NCBI GenBank assembly: GCA_937886455.1 | Contig: CALGCU010000058.1 | Coordinates: forward strand, 1-19,154 | Origin: an uncultured Bacteroidales bacterium | GTDB taxonomy: Bacteria > Bacteroidota > Bacteroidia > Bacteroidales > Paludibacteraceae | DNA length: 19,154 bases | Direction of reading: 5' to 3' | Part shown: piece after piece, positions 1 through 7,567 of the stretch | Layout: each line of letters begins with the position of its first letter | How positions within the stretch are numbered: the stretch's first letter is position 1 | Notes under the pieces: generated by a model | Database searches by the model: none | Seen by the model: only the letters and a program-made list of their open reading frames with translations | Told to the model about the DNA's origin: nothing | Made by a program: the position numbers and the translations under genes

Positions 1-45
1 AACCAATGTCACTAGGAAACAAGAACACTAGCCCCACTATCAAAC

Positions 46-87
46 CCCTGTAGCAAGCGCAGCGCAGCGTCCTATAGGGCTCCGCCC
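46..87. repeat. GC-rich hairpin patch
   Basis: CCCTGTAG (46-53) pairs with CTATAGGG (72-79), with one G-T pair. The loop is built from GCGCAGCGCAGCG. The right arm can instead form a tight hairpin, GGGC (77-80) with GCCC (84-87). There is no T-run, so it does not look like an ordinary terminator. It could be part of an RNA, the end of an upstream gene's transcript, or a repeat element. Function is unknown. Confidence 0.4.
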
Positions 88-232
88 GTCCTCTCCTCAC
101 CGTTACCATTAGATAGGATTAAGATAGACAACTACATAGCAAAACACACCCGCAAACTATCCTAATACATATAGCAAAAATATACAGACAACGTTAATAA
201 CTCCAAAAAATACAGACGAAATACAATAAACC

Positions 233-263
233 TTTCGGGTCTCTATTTTTTTTTCTATATTTG
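233..263 (+). promoter_or_regulatory. Bacteroidota-type promoter for the thioredoxin/barrel genes
   Basis: TATATTTG at 256-263 matches the TAnnTTTG -7 box of the Bacteroidota primary sigma factor. TTTC at 233-236, 19 bases upstream, is a one-mismatch version of the TTTG -33 box. Transcription would start near 270 and leave a leader of about 85 bases before the ATG at 354. Confidence 0.6.
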
Positions 264-353
264 CCGAGTATTATCTGCTAAACTCTATTGGTGGATATAA
301 GAAAACGGCATACTTTTTGAAAAACACACTAAAAAACACAAAAACATTAAAAA

Positions 354-848
354 ATGAAAACAATTAAAACCCTAGCCTTGGTAGTGATGGCTATGTTCCT
401 CACGGAAAATATCGCTGCACAATTACCTTCTGTTACTTTGAAAACAATCGAGGGAAAAACAATCAACACTGCTAAATTGTCTAACGATGGAAAACCATTC
501 GTTATAACCTTCTTCGCTACATGGTGTAAACCTTGTCAACGTGAACTAAAAGCTATACACGAAGTCTATGCTGATTGGCAAGACGAAACAGGCATGAAAG
601 TGGTCGCTGTCTCTATCGATGAAGGACAAAACGTAAATAAAGTAAAACCCTTAGTGGATGCTTCTGGATGGGAATATGAAGTGCTACTCGACGCTAATGG
701 AGACTTCAAACGTGCTATGGGAGTAGGACCAATACCGGCTTTGTTCATTGTGGATGGAAACGGAAAAATAGTTGACCAACATTCGGGATACACTGACGGT
801 TCTGAAGAAGAAATCATAGCAAAAATACGCTCATTGTTGAAGAAATAA
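354..848 (+). CDS. TlpA/ResA-like exported thiol-disulfide oxidoreductase
   Basis: An exported thioredoxin-fold protein of 164 residues. Residues 1-22 form a signal peptide ending at IAA/QLP, so it works in the periplasm or is membrane-associated. The active site is W57-C58-K59-P60-C61, and Ile127-Pro128 is the cis-proline loop facing it. The insert between these points and the C-terminal helix fit the AhpC/TSA-Redoxin type of thioredoxin (TlpA, ResA), whose members usually reduce disulfides in the periplasm. The lysine-proline between the cysteines is common in this group. The gene lies 32 bases before the barrel gene, on the same strand and behind the same promoter, so the two are probably co-transcribed. 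The barrel carries exactly two cysteines, making it a candidate partner. Family assignment is strong; the substrate is inferred. Confidence 0.9.
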   Translation: MKTIKTLALVVMAMFLTENIAAQLPSVTLKTIEGKTINTAKLSNDGKPFVITFFATWCKPCQRELKAIHEVYADWQDETGMKVVAVSIDEGQNVNKVKPLVDASGWEYEVLLDANGDFKRAMGVGPIPALFIVDGNGKIVDQHSGYTDGSEEEIIAKIRSLLKK

Positions 849-880
849 CAACATCCAACAAATCATCCATACTATTCATT

Positions 881-2569
881 ATGAAGAAAATAGGCCTCTT
901 ACTTACCTTGGCTCTTATCAGCACATGGGGAGGGTACGCACAAGAAGAACAAGCACCAATCACACTCTCAGGAGCTTTGCAAACTGATATGCTGTTCCCG
1001 GAAGAGGATAAAGCTATCGGTACGGGTACGTATCAAGATAGATTTTTATCTAATACATATTTAGACCTCAACCTAAATAGCAAATATGTAACAGCTGGAG
1101 CAAGGCTCGAATTATTGCAAAAACCACTACCGGGGTTTGAGTCTGACTTCGCTGGAGCTGGACTCCCTTATCTCTTCGTGGCTGGTAGATACAAATGGGC
1201 GGAACTCACAGTAGGAGATATTTATGACCAATTTGGGAGTGGATTTATTTTAAGATTCTACGAAGAAAGATCACTCGGTGTGAGTAACTCACTTAGGGGA
1301 GGACGACTTGTATTAACACCATATAAGGGAATTAGATTCAAAGCTTTGGGAGGTAAACAAAGAGTCTATTTCAATTATAACCTGCAAAATAAATTAGGAT
1401 TTGACTACTCGTCTGGAGCTGTCTGGGGAGCTGACTTGGAATTGGGGATAAACGAATGGATTCCTAAAATGCAAGAAAATAACTGGTACCTCACACTCGG
1501 AGGTTCTTTCGTAAGTAAATACCAACCGGCAGAGGCTAGCCCTAATAACTACATTCTTAACCTGCCGCAAAATGTAGCGGCAACGGATGTGAGAGCACGA
1601 CTTCAAAAAGACAACTGGAACTTCCTCGTGGAATATGCATATAAATTCAACGACCCAAGCCAAGATAATGGATATATATACAGACCGGGACAAGCATTGA
1701 TGCTGTCTGCCGTATATTCTAAAAGAGGTATGAGCGCTATCCTACAAATCAAACGTAGTGAAAATATGTCCTATCGTAGTGATAGGGATAGAGAAGGAGC
1801 AGCGGCATTCATCAACCACATGCCGGCATTCTCAATGACACACACTTATGCACTTCCTGCTTTATATCCTTATGCTACACAAATCGCTGATGGTGAATGG
1901 GCTTTTCAAGGTGAATTTGCATATAATTTCAAAAGAAAAACACCTATGGGAGGTAAGTATGGAACAACTCTCAAACTGAATGCTACTTATATTCATAGCC
2001 TCAAAAAAGAATATATAGATGGATTTGGAGACAAAGAACTACTCGAAGGTACAGAGGGATACAAATCGCCTTTTTTTGGCTTTGGAGATGAAACCTACTA
2101 CACGGATGTAAACCTCACACTGGATAAGAAAATAACAAAACAATGGTCATTGACAGCAATGTATATGTACCAACTCTACAACCAAAAGGTAGTGGAAGGA
2201 CATGGAATCAATGGTGATATCGTACATTCACACATCTTGGTCGCTGATGTCAAATATGCTCCTACAAGAAATGTGTCTATGAGAGCTGAATTGCAATATC
2301 TGCACACAAAACAAGCTGAAGGACAATGGGTGTATGGTTTGTATGAGTTGTCACTATTCCGCTCTCTTATGCTCTATGTGTCGGATATGTACAACATTGA
2401 TGCAACCAAAACACACTACTATTCAGGAGGTGTTAGTTATAACTGGCGATCACATCGTTTGCAAGTGGCCTATGGAAGAACAAGAGCCGGCTACAACTGC
2501 TCAGGAGGTGTATGTCGCTATGTGCCGGCAAGTAGAGGGGTCACATTGTCCTATAACGTAATATTCTAA
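881..2569 (+). CDS. Outer-membrane beta-barrel protein, DUF6029-type
   Basis: A 562-residue protein with a signal peptide (about residues 1-20, cut near YAQ/EE). The rest is alternating polar/aromatic strands rich in Tyr, Gly and Asn, and it ends in an aromatic residue (NVIF), as outer-membrane barrels do. I recognise it as the family annotated DUF6029 in Bacteroidales, of unknown function. The entire protein contains only two cysteines, C540 and C545 (NCSGGVCRY), in a turn just before the last strand. It follows a thioredoxin gene on one transcript, which suggests that this disulfide is managed by that protein. The transcript ends at a strong terminator 17 bases or so after the stop. It has no TonB-dependent receptor plug that I can see. 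It could be a porin-like channel or a scaffold; which is not visible. Confidence 0.75.
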   Translation: MKKIGLLLTLALISTWGGYAQEEQAPITLSGALQTDMLFPEEDKAIGTGTYQDRFLSNTYLDLNLNSKYVTAGARLELLQKPLPGFESDFAGAGLPYLFVAGRYKWAELTVGDIYDQFGSGFILRFYEERSLGVSNSLRGGRLVLTPYKGIRFKALGGKQRVYFNYNLQNKLGFDYSSGAVWGADLELGINEWIPKMQENNWYLTLGGSFVSKYQPAEASPNNYILNLPQNVAATDVRARLQKDNWNFLVEYAYKFNDPSQDNGYIYRPGQALMLSAVYSKRGMSAILQIKRSENMSYRSDRDREGAAAFINHMPAFSMTHTYALPALYPYATQIADGEWAFQGEFAYNFKRKTPMGGKYGTTLKLNATYIHSLKKEYIDGFGDKELLEGTEGYKSPFFGFGDETYYTDVNLTLDKKITKQWSLTAMYMYQLYNQKVVEGHGINGDIVHSHILVADVKYAPTRNVSMRAELQYLHTKQAEGQWVYGLYELSLFRSLMLYVSDMYNIDATKTHYYSGGVSYNWRSHRLQVAYGRTRAGYNCSGGVCRYVPASRGVTLSYNVIF

Positions 2570-2582
2570 TAAAAAGAAACTG

Positions 2583-2624
2583 AAAGAATGCTACTTGACG
2601 TATCGGCGTCGAGTGGCTTCTTTT
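2583..2624 (+). terminator. Intrinsic terminator after the barrel gene
   Basis: A long stem pairs the left arm 2583-2600 with the right arm 2607-2623 around the loop TATCGG (2601-2606). It contains two G-T pairs and one bulged T at 2589. The right arm runs directly into TTTTG. It separates the barrel transcript from dusB, which starts at 2646. Confidence 0.8.
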
Positions 2625-2645
2625 GTATTAAAATAGAACATAACA

Positions 2646-3641
2646 ATGATACAACTTCCACCAAAAGCCATATTTCTTGCTCCTATGGAGGATGTCACCG
2701 ACCCGGCTTTTAGATTACTCTGTAAACGCTTCGGAGCGGATGTGGTGTACACCGAATTTGTCTCTGCTGACGCATTAATCAGGAACGTCAAAAGAACGGA
2801 ACAAAAACTGACAATATACGAGGAAGAACGTCCTGTGGCAATACAAATTTATGGAAAAGATGTGGATGCTATGGTGGATGCAGCAAAGATGGTGGCAGAG
2901 GCTAAACCGGACTTTATTGACCTCAATTTCGGCTGTCCGGTGAAAAAAGTCGCAGGAAAAGGGGCTGGGGCTGGAATGTTGAGAGATATACCCAAAATGC
3001 TTGATATTACTCGTAATGTGGTGAAAGCGGTTAATCTGCCGGTTACGGTTAAAACAAGACTGGGGTGGGATGAAGATAATAAAATCATTACAACACTCGC
3101 ACTGCAACTGCAAGATTGTGGAATACAAGCACTCGCTATTCATGGAAGAACAAGGGCGCAAATGTATAGAGGAGACGCAGATTGGACACTCATAGGAGAA
3201 GTGAAAAATAACCCACAAATACACATACCTATCATTGGAAACGGAGATGTCACTACACCGCAAAGAACTGCGGAATGCTTTGACAAATATGGCGTGGATG
3301 CTATCATGATAGGTAGAGGAGCTATAGGACAACCCTGGCTCTTTGAGGATGTAAAACACTTCTTGAAAACAGGAAACGACTTCCCGACAAGAGACCCGCT
3401 TTGGATGATTAACATTCTCAAAGAGCATGTACTGAAAAGCATCGAATGGCTGGGAGACGAGAGAAAGGGTATTGTCCACAGTCGAAGACATCTGGCTGTA
3501 ACTCCGGTGTTTAAGGGTATATCTCATTTCAAAGAAATGCGTATAGCAATGCTCAGGGCTGAAACCATCAATGATCTCTTTGCTATCATGGATAATGCCT
3601 ACGAAAAAATCATAAACACACCTTTATTGCAGGAAAACTAA
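2646..3641 (+). CDS. dusB: tRNA-dihydrouridine synthase, DusB/NifR3 family
   Basis: A 331-residue flavoenzyme that reduces uridine to dihydrouridine in tRNA using FMN and NADPH. The N-terminus LAPMEDVTDPAFR is the family's FMN-barrel opening. Catalytic cysteine C97 lies in NFGCPVKKV. Later blocks include HGRTRAQMYRG and GNGDV, then IGRGAIGQPW, which hold the phosphate of FMN. The C-terminal helical domain contacts tRNA. Length is normal for DusB. The start at 2646 gives the family's usual short lead before LAPM. No clear TAnnTTTG box lies in the 20 bases between the upstream terminator and the ATG, so expression may rely on a weak promoter or read-through. tatD follows after 12 bases and is probably in the same operon. 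Confidence 0.93.
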   Translation: MIQLPPKAIFLAPMEDVTDPAFRLLCKRFGADVVYTEFVSADALIRNVKRTEQKLTIYEEERPVAIQIYGKDVDAMVDAAKMVAEAKPDFIDLNFGCPVKKVAGKGAGAGMLRDIPKMLDITRNVVKAVNLPVTVKTRLGWDEDNKIITTLALQLQDCGIQALAIHGRTRAQMYRGDADWTLIGEVKNNPQIHIPIIGNGDVTTPQRTAECFDKYGVDAIMIGRGAIGQPWLFEDVKHFLKTGNDFPTRDPLWMINILKEHVLKSIEWLGDERKGIVHSRRHLAVTPVFKGISHFKEMRIAMLRAETINDLFAIMDNAYEKIINTPLLQEN

Positions 3642-3653
3642 CTACCCACCCAC

Positions 3654-4424
3654 ATGTTGATAGATACACATACGCATATATATGGTCATGAATTTGACGA
3701 AGATAGGGATGAAGTCGTAAAAAGGGCAATAGAGGCTGGCGTATCTCATCTCATTCTACCGGCTGTGAATGAAGAATCGGTACAAAGAATGAGACAAATG
3801 AAACATAACTACCCCGAATTATGTAGCATGGCGGTAGGACTACATCCGGAAGAGGTGAGAAATAACTATGCTGAACAATTAAAATTTGTTGAAACGGAAC
3901 TGAAAACGGGGGACTATATTGCTGTAGGGGAAATTGGCATTGACCTGTATTGGGATAAAACTTATCGGGATGAACAGGAAAAAGCCTTCCTGCAACAGGT
4001 ACAATGGGCATTAGACTATAAACTGCCTCTCATCATACATACGCGTGACTCCCTGAATAGAACACTGCAACTACTCAACACCTACAAACAATACAACCTA
4101 AAGGGAATTTTTCATTGCTTCGGAGGAGAACTCGATGACGCGAAAGCAATCTTTGAAATGGGTGATTTCAAACTCGGAATTGGTGGCATACTAACATTTA
4201 AAAATGCAAACCTCTCTCAAACTTTGAAACACATACCACTTGAAAAAATTGTTATCGAAACGGATGCACCTTATTTAGCACCGGTTCCAAAAAGAGGTAA
4301 AAGAAACGAACCGGCATTCCTCACACACCTAATCCCACATCTCACTAACATATACCAATGTGACGAAAATACTTTGTGCAAAACACTCAGAGAAAACACA
4401 AAAAAAGTATTCTTTGCAGAATAA
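3654..4424 (+). CDS. tatD: TatD-family metal-dependent hydrolase (deoxyribonuclease)
   Basis: A 256-residue amidohydrolase-fold enzyme. Metal-binding residues of the TatD family are all present: H6 and H8 (DTHTH), E93 (AVGEIGID), H129 (IIHTRDS), H154 (FHCFGG) and D204 (ETDAPYLAP). Family members are cytoplasmic 3'-5' exonucleases or deoxyribonucleases acting in DNA repair or RNA turnover, and the exact substrate here is not visible. Length matches the family. It sits 12 bases after dusB, as one operon. No strong terminator follows; only weak AT-rich dyads occur before the tRNA gene. Confidence 0.9.
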   Translation: MLIDTHTHIYGHEFDEDRDEVVKRAIEAGVSHLILPAVNEESVQRMRQMKHNYPELCSMAVGLHPEEVRNNYAEQLKFVETELKTGDYIAVGEIGIDLYWDKTYRDEQEKAFLQQVQWALDYKLPLIIHTRDSLNRTLQLLNTYKQYNLKGIFHCFGGELDDAKAIFEMGDFKLGIGGILTFKNANLSQTLKHIPLEKIVIETDAPYLAPVPKRGKRNEPAFLTHLIPHLTNIYQCDENTLCKTLRENTKKVFFAE

Positions 4425-4532
4425 ATCACCCTTAATCGTGTTATAAAGCATAAACTTTCAAGATTTATGAGCCGAAAAAGTAAAAAAAGAAATTTATATC
4501 GGCAATAAATGATGTGTATATCAAGTTTTTTT

Positions 4533-4542
4533 TATAACTTGC
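4533..4542 (+). promoter_or_regulatory. Possible -7 box for tRNA-Ser
   Basis: TATAACTTGC is a one-base-short version of TAnnTTTGC and lies about 10 bases before the tRNA 5' end, the right distance for a tRNA promoter with a very short leader. No good -33 box is seen. Confidence 0.35.
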
Positions 4543-4552
4543 GCCCGTTTTT

Positions 4553-4640
4553 GGAGAGGTGCTCGAGTGGTTGAAGAGGCACGCCTGGAAAGCGTGTATA
4601 CCCCTAAAGGGTATCACGGGTTCGAATCCCGTCCTCTCCG
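4553..4640 (+). tRNA. tRNA-Ser (anticodon GGA)
   Basis: An 88-base class II tRNA. Acceptor arm GGAGAGG (4553-4559) pairs with CCTCTCC (4633-4639), and G4640 is the discriminator. The anticodon stem CACGC/GCGTG encloses the loop CTGGAAA, so the anticodon is GGA (4587-4589), reading UCC and UCU serine codons. The long variable arm TACCC/GGGTA and the T-arm ACGGG/CCCGT with loop TTCGAAT are complete. CCA is not encoded: the bases after the discriminator are CAG. The exbB gene starts 67 bases downstream with no terminator between. Confidence 0.97.
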
Positions 4641-4707
4641 CAGTAAGCAAAAAAGAAACTAATAAACTATAAACTTAAATAATTCAATAACTTAAAAACA
4701 AATCAAA

Positions 4708-5520
4708 ATGAAAAAAGTATTCGCACTGTTATCCATTGTAGCTGTTTTCAATTTTGGAAACCCTATTAATGTGTTTGCTCAAGAACCTGCAGCTGAAGCT
4801 GAAACTACTGAACAAGTAGCTCCTGCTGAAGAAGCTGCTGTAGTAGAAGAAGTCGTAGAAGAAACTACTGTGGTAGAAGAACAAAGTATGCACAAAGCTT
4901 TGAAACAAAAATTCATTGAAGGTGGTGCTGGATTTATGGCATTGGTTGCTCTATGTCTTATCTTCGGTTTGGCACTCTGCATCGAACGTATCATCTATTT
5001 GAGCCTCGCTTCTACTAACACTAAAGCACTTTTGGCTAAAATCGAAAATGCTTTGAATGAAGGCGGTGTGGAAGCTGCTTTGGAAGTTTGCCGTAACACA
5101 CGCGGACCTATCGCTTCTATCTTCTATCAAGGTCTCTCTCGTTATGATGAAGGTGTTGATGTAGTTGAACGCTCTGTAGCTTCTTACGGTGGTGTACAAC
5201 TTGGTTTGCTCGAAAAAAACCTTAGCTGGATTACACTCTTCATCTCTATCGGTCCGTCTTTAGGATTTATGGGTACTGTAATCGGTATGATCCAAGCATT
5301 CGACAAAATCCAACAAGCTGGTGACATCTCTGCTACTGTTGTGGCTGGTGGTATCAAAGTGGCGTTGTTGACTACTCTCTTCGGTTTGATCGTTGCTGTT
5401 ATCCTACAAATTTTCTATAACTACATCCTTTCTTTGATCGAAGGTATGGTTACTGAAATGGAAGATTCTTCTATCTCTTTACTTGATATTATCGTTAAAT
5501 ACAACGAATCTAAAAAATAA
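4708..5520 (+). CDS. exbB: ExbB/TolQ/MotA-family proton channel subunit
   Basis: A 270-residue inner-membrane protein. It opens with a signal-like segment (1-24) followed by an Ala/Glu/Val-rich linker (26-60), as Bacteroidota ExbB proteins often do. The first helix is about residues 74-92, ahead of a cytoplasmic domain, and two more helices lie at about 173-197 and 209-240. The hallmark GPSLGFMGTVIGMIQAF and GGIKVALLTTLFGL blocks line the channel. ExbB pentamers surround ExbD and use the proton gradient to drive TonB or Tol-type work at the outer membrane. Two exbD genes follow in the same operon, so the system is complete apart from a TonB, which is not in this window. The -7 box before the tRNA may serve both. 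Confidence 0.92.
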   Translation: MKKVFALLSIVAVFNFGNPINVFAQEPAAEAETTEQVAPAEEAAVVEEVVEETTVVEEQSMHKALKQKFIEGGAGFMALVALCLIFGLALCIERIIYLSLASTNTKALLAKIENALNEGGVEAALEVCRNTRGPIASIFYQGLSRYDEGVDVVERSVASYGGVQLGLLEKNLSWITLFISIGPSLGFMGTVIGMIQAFDKIQQAGDISATVVAGGIKVALLTTLFGLIVAVILQIFYNYILSLIEGMVTEMEDSSISLLDIIVKYNESKK

Positions 5521-5537
5521 TTAACTGAGAATATATT

Positions 5538-6014
5538 ATGAAATCTTTTGATAAATTACCGCGTATAGTAATGCTCGTGCTCTTGGCGCTTTGCGTTGTG
5601 GTAGGAGTGTTGTTCTATGCAGGAGGAAGCAACGGCACATTGGATGTGGCTGGAGACTTGCTCTCTATCCCTAGATATACTGATGTGTTCCTATACTTAA
5701 ACTACGCCCTGGCTGCACTCGTTTGCTTGATAACAATCGTAGTCATGATCACTAAATTTGCAGCTAAGTTTAAATATAGCCCGGCATCTGCAGTGAAATC
5801 ATTAATCCCTATCCTCTTGGCTGTTTTGGTATTCGTGGTTTCTTGGTTCTTGGGAAGCCCTGAAAAAATGGACATTATTGGATATGAAGGTACAGATAAC
5901 CAAGGTTTCTGGGCGCAATGCGCAGATATGATTATCTATGTAACTTACACTTTCTTGGCAGCTACTATCTTAACTGTGTTCGGTATGGCTGCATACAATA
6001 AGTTTAAAAAATAA
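5538..6014 (+). CDS. Four-helix membrane protein of the ExbB/ExbD operon
   Basis: A 158-residue protein with four clear hydrophobic helices at about 11-30, 47-73, 88-106 and 131-153, short loops and a lysine-rich end (NKFKK). It has no catalytic motif I recognise. It lies 17 bases after exbB and 39 bases before exbD. Bacteroidales clusters commonly carry an uncharacterised membrane protein at this position, so it is probably an accessory of the motor. Whether it joins the complex, assists assembly or controls the channel is unknown. Confidence 0.75.
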   Translation: MKSFDKLPRIVMLVLLALCVVVGVLFYAGGSNGTLDVAGDLLSIPRYTDVFLYLNYALAALVCLITIVVMITKFAAKFKYSPASAVKSLIPILLAVLVFVVSWFLGSPEKMDIIGYEGTDNQGFWAQCADMIIYVTYTFLAATILTVFGMAAYNKFKK

Positions 6015-6020
6015 AAACGA

Positions 6021-6037
6021 GTTGAAGATTCTTCAAC
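6021..6037 (+). promoter_or_regulatory. Intercistronic hairpin between the membrane protein and exbD
   Basis: GTTGAAG and CTTCAAC form a perfect 7-bp stem with an ATT loop, 6 bases after one stop codon and 16 before the next ATG. There is no T-run, so it is more likely an mRNA processing or stability element than a terminator. It could help set different amounts of ExbB and ExbD. Confidence 0.5.
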
Positions 6038-6053
6038 ATAAAAGCATTTAAGA

Positions 6054-6644
6054 ATGGCAAAAAAGAAAGTTCCAGAAATTAACGCCAGCTCAATGGCTGA
6101 CATTTCTTTCTTGTTGCTCATATTCTTCCTCGTTACAACCTCAATGGCTGTTGACAAAGGTTTGTCTCGTAGATTGCCTCAACCTCTTCCTCCTGATATG
6201 AAACTGGAGGATACGGAAACTAAAATTAAAGACAGAGACATCTTCGTGGTGAAAATCAATAGCATGAACCAATTGTTGGTTGAAGGAAAAGAAATGAATG
6301 TAAGAGAGTTGCGTGAAGCAGCGAAAGAATTCATTGAAAATCCGGCTAACGATGAGAATTTACCTGTGAAAACACAAGAAGAAATCGAAGGTTTGGGATT
6401 GGTGGAATATACAAAAGACCATGTAATCTCTGTACAGAATGACGTGGATACGCAATATCAAGCTTACCTTGAAGTGCAAAACGAATTGGTGGCTGCTTAT
6501 AATGAATTGCGTAATGATTATGCAATGACACGCTTCGGAAAATCGTATCAAGAATTGGATGAAGATACACAAAAAGCTATACAAAAAATGTATCCTCAAA
6601 AAATCTCTGAAGCGGAACCTAAAAATTATGGAGGAAATAAATAA
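6054..6644 (+). CDS. exbD: ExbD/TolR-family protein (first copy)
   Basis: A 196-residue single-pass membrane protein. A short basic, Asn-containing cytoplasmic stretch precedes the helix MADISFLLLIFFLVTTSM, in which D16 is the conserved proton-carrying aspartate. The periplasmic part begins as usual (RDIFVVKIN, LLVEGKEMN) but then carries a long helical, Glu-rich section (about residues 95-190) absent from the shorter E. coli ExbD. It would pair with the ExbB above. The stop overlaps the next start as TAATG, so the two ExbD proteins are translationally coupled. Confidence 0.88.
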   Translation: MAKKKVPEINASSMADISFLLLIFFLVTTSMAVDKGLSRRLPQPLPPDMKLEDTETKIKDRDIFVVKINSMNQLLVEGKEMNVRELREAAKEFIENPANDENLPVKTQEEIEGLGLVEYTKDHVISVQNDVDTQYQAYLEVQNELVAAYNELRNDYAMTRFGKSYQELDEDTQKAIQKMYPQKISEAEPKNYGGNK

Positions 6645-7114
6645 TGGCTAAGATTAGAAAATCTGAAAAGAAAGAAATGCCTGCTTTGAACACTGCTTCA
6701 TTGCCTGACATTATCTTCATGCTTCTTTTCTTCTTCATGACGGTTACATCTATGAAAGAGGTAACTTACAAGGTTCGATTTACACCGCCAGAAGCTACTG
6801 AGTTACAGAAGTTGGAGAAAAAATCATTGGTACGCTACATCTACATCGGTACACCTACGGAAGAATTCCGTAAAGTATATGGTTCTGAAACACGTATTCA
6901 ACTTGATGATGCCTTCGCTGATGTATCACAAATAGAAGACTTTATCGTACGCGAACGTGAATCTATGGATGAAGATGAAAAAAACCTTATGACTGTTTCT
7001 ATTAAAGCAGATAAAGATACTAGAATGGGTATCATTGCAGATCTCAAACAAGCGCTCAGAAGAGCATATGCCTTGAAGATTAGCTATGCTGCTGTACAAC
7101 GTACGTCATACTAA
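6644..7114 (+). CDS. exbD: ExbD/TolR-family protein (second copy)
   Basis: A 156-residue paralogue of the preceding ExbD. The membrane helix is SLPDIIFMLLFFFMTVTSM with the conserved aspartate at D22, and the periplasmic domain ends in TRMGIIADLKQALRRAYALKISYA, the usual ExbD fold. It differs from the first copy by lacking the long Glu-rich helical section. Having two ExbD paralogues of unequal length fits the two-ExbD-per-ExbB-pentamer stoichiometry, with a heterodimer as a real possibility (inferred). It is the last gene of the operon; a perfect terminator begins 24 bases after the stop. Confidence 0.88.
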   Translation: MAKIRKSEKKEMPALNTASLPDIIFMLLFFFMTVTSMKEVTYKVRFTPPEATELQKLEKKSLVRYIYIGTPTEEFRKVYGSETRIQLDDAFADVSQIEDFIVRERESMDEDEKNLMTVSIKADKDTRMGIIADLKQALRRAYALKISYAAVQRTSY

Positions 7115-7137
7115 TTAGAAACAAAATTACATTAAAT

Positions 7138-7168
7138 AAAAGAGCCGTGTCTAAAACACGGCTCTTTT
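7138..7168 (+). terminator. Intrinsic terminator of the exb operon
   Basis: AGAGCCGTGT (7141-7150) and ACACGGCTCT (7156-7165) pair perfectly around CTAAA. Flanking A3 and T3 extend the stem to 13 bp, and the right side supplies the T-run. Confidence 0.92.
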
Positions 7169-7567
7169 GTCTTTATATACTTTATTCATAAAATCTGTGG
7201 TGCTATACTTGTGTAGTTGTTCTCAATGTATTACATGGGGTTAAATGTATTCTGCTTGTGAAATTTATTTGTGTACATCGATTATTCCGCTTAACTCTGT
7301 GTGTCAAATTTAAATATATTTGCCTATTATAAGGGGATTACACTTTTGTATATCTTGAAATAAGGAAATAGCACTTTTGCTTTGTCTTGATTACTTGAAA
7401 CTTCATTTCAAAAAAAATCAATATAAATGCTAATTTGCTAACGATATAATTTTATAAAAAAAGCACTCATAGAATCACGATTAAAATTCTGTGAGTGCTT
7501 TTTGTGTCTGATGTGTCCTGTCATAAAAAAATACGTTCCCACATCAGCATGTCTATTCTACCTCTCT
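7169..7567. other. Gap between convergent operons; possible small RNA
   Basis: No open frame of note. Two loosely similar 20-base stretches begin with CACTTTTG (about 7349 and 7372) and continue into TCTTGA. A TATATTTG box (7315-7322) points rightward towards the terminator hairpin at 7458-7503, so a transcript of about 170 bases is conceivable. The -33 region is poor. Confidence 0.4.
7458..7503 (-). terminator. Bidirectional terminator, 3' of cdaA
   Basis: An 18-bp stem (7458-7475 with 7486-7503) with one G-T pair and a 10-base loop, flanked by A-runs on the left and T-runs on the right, works on both strands. On the minus strand it ends the folP-cdaA transcript 64 bases after the cdaA stop. 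On the plus strand it would end any transcript from the 7315 box. Confidence 0.88.

Larger units (their letters stand above)
1..353. other. Left intergenic region, no supported gene
   Basis: No frame is convincingly coding. The first 110 bases are markedly richer in G and C than the rest and contain a hairpin patch (listed separately). The remainder is A-rich and ends in the promoter and A-rich leader of the thioredoxin gene. A minus-strand frame is open from an ATG at 109 to the left edge (36 codons), but it is arginine-rich, crosses the hairpins and resembles nothing I recognise. Confidence 0.6.

Noticed and set aside
2..109. Minus-strand frame open from an ATG at 109 to the left edge
   Set aside because: It is only 36 codons, Arg- and Gly-rich, and it runs through the GC-rich hairpins. 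No promoter precedes it. It could still be the start of a gene cut by the edge, but nothing supports that.
2775..3527. Long minus-strand open frame (250 codons) inside dusB
   Set aside because: It is antisense to a clear DusB gene. Its composition is Ser/Cys/His/Phe-rich without any motif.
4465..4650. Minus-strand open frame of 61 codons over the tRNA-Ser region, with a TGFEPV...FNHSSTS pattern
   Set aside because: This is the classic artefact from reading a serine tRNA on the wrong strand. The tRNA explains the sequence completely.
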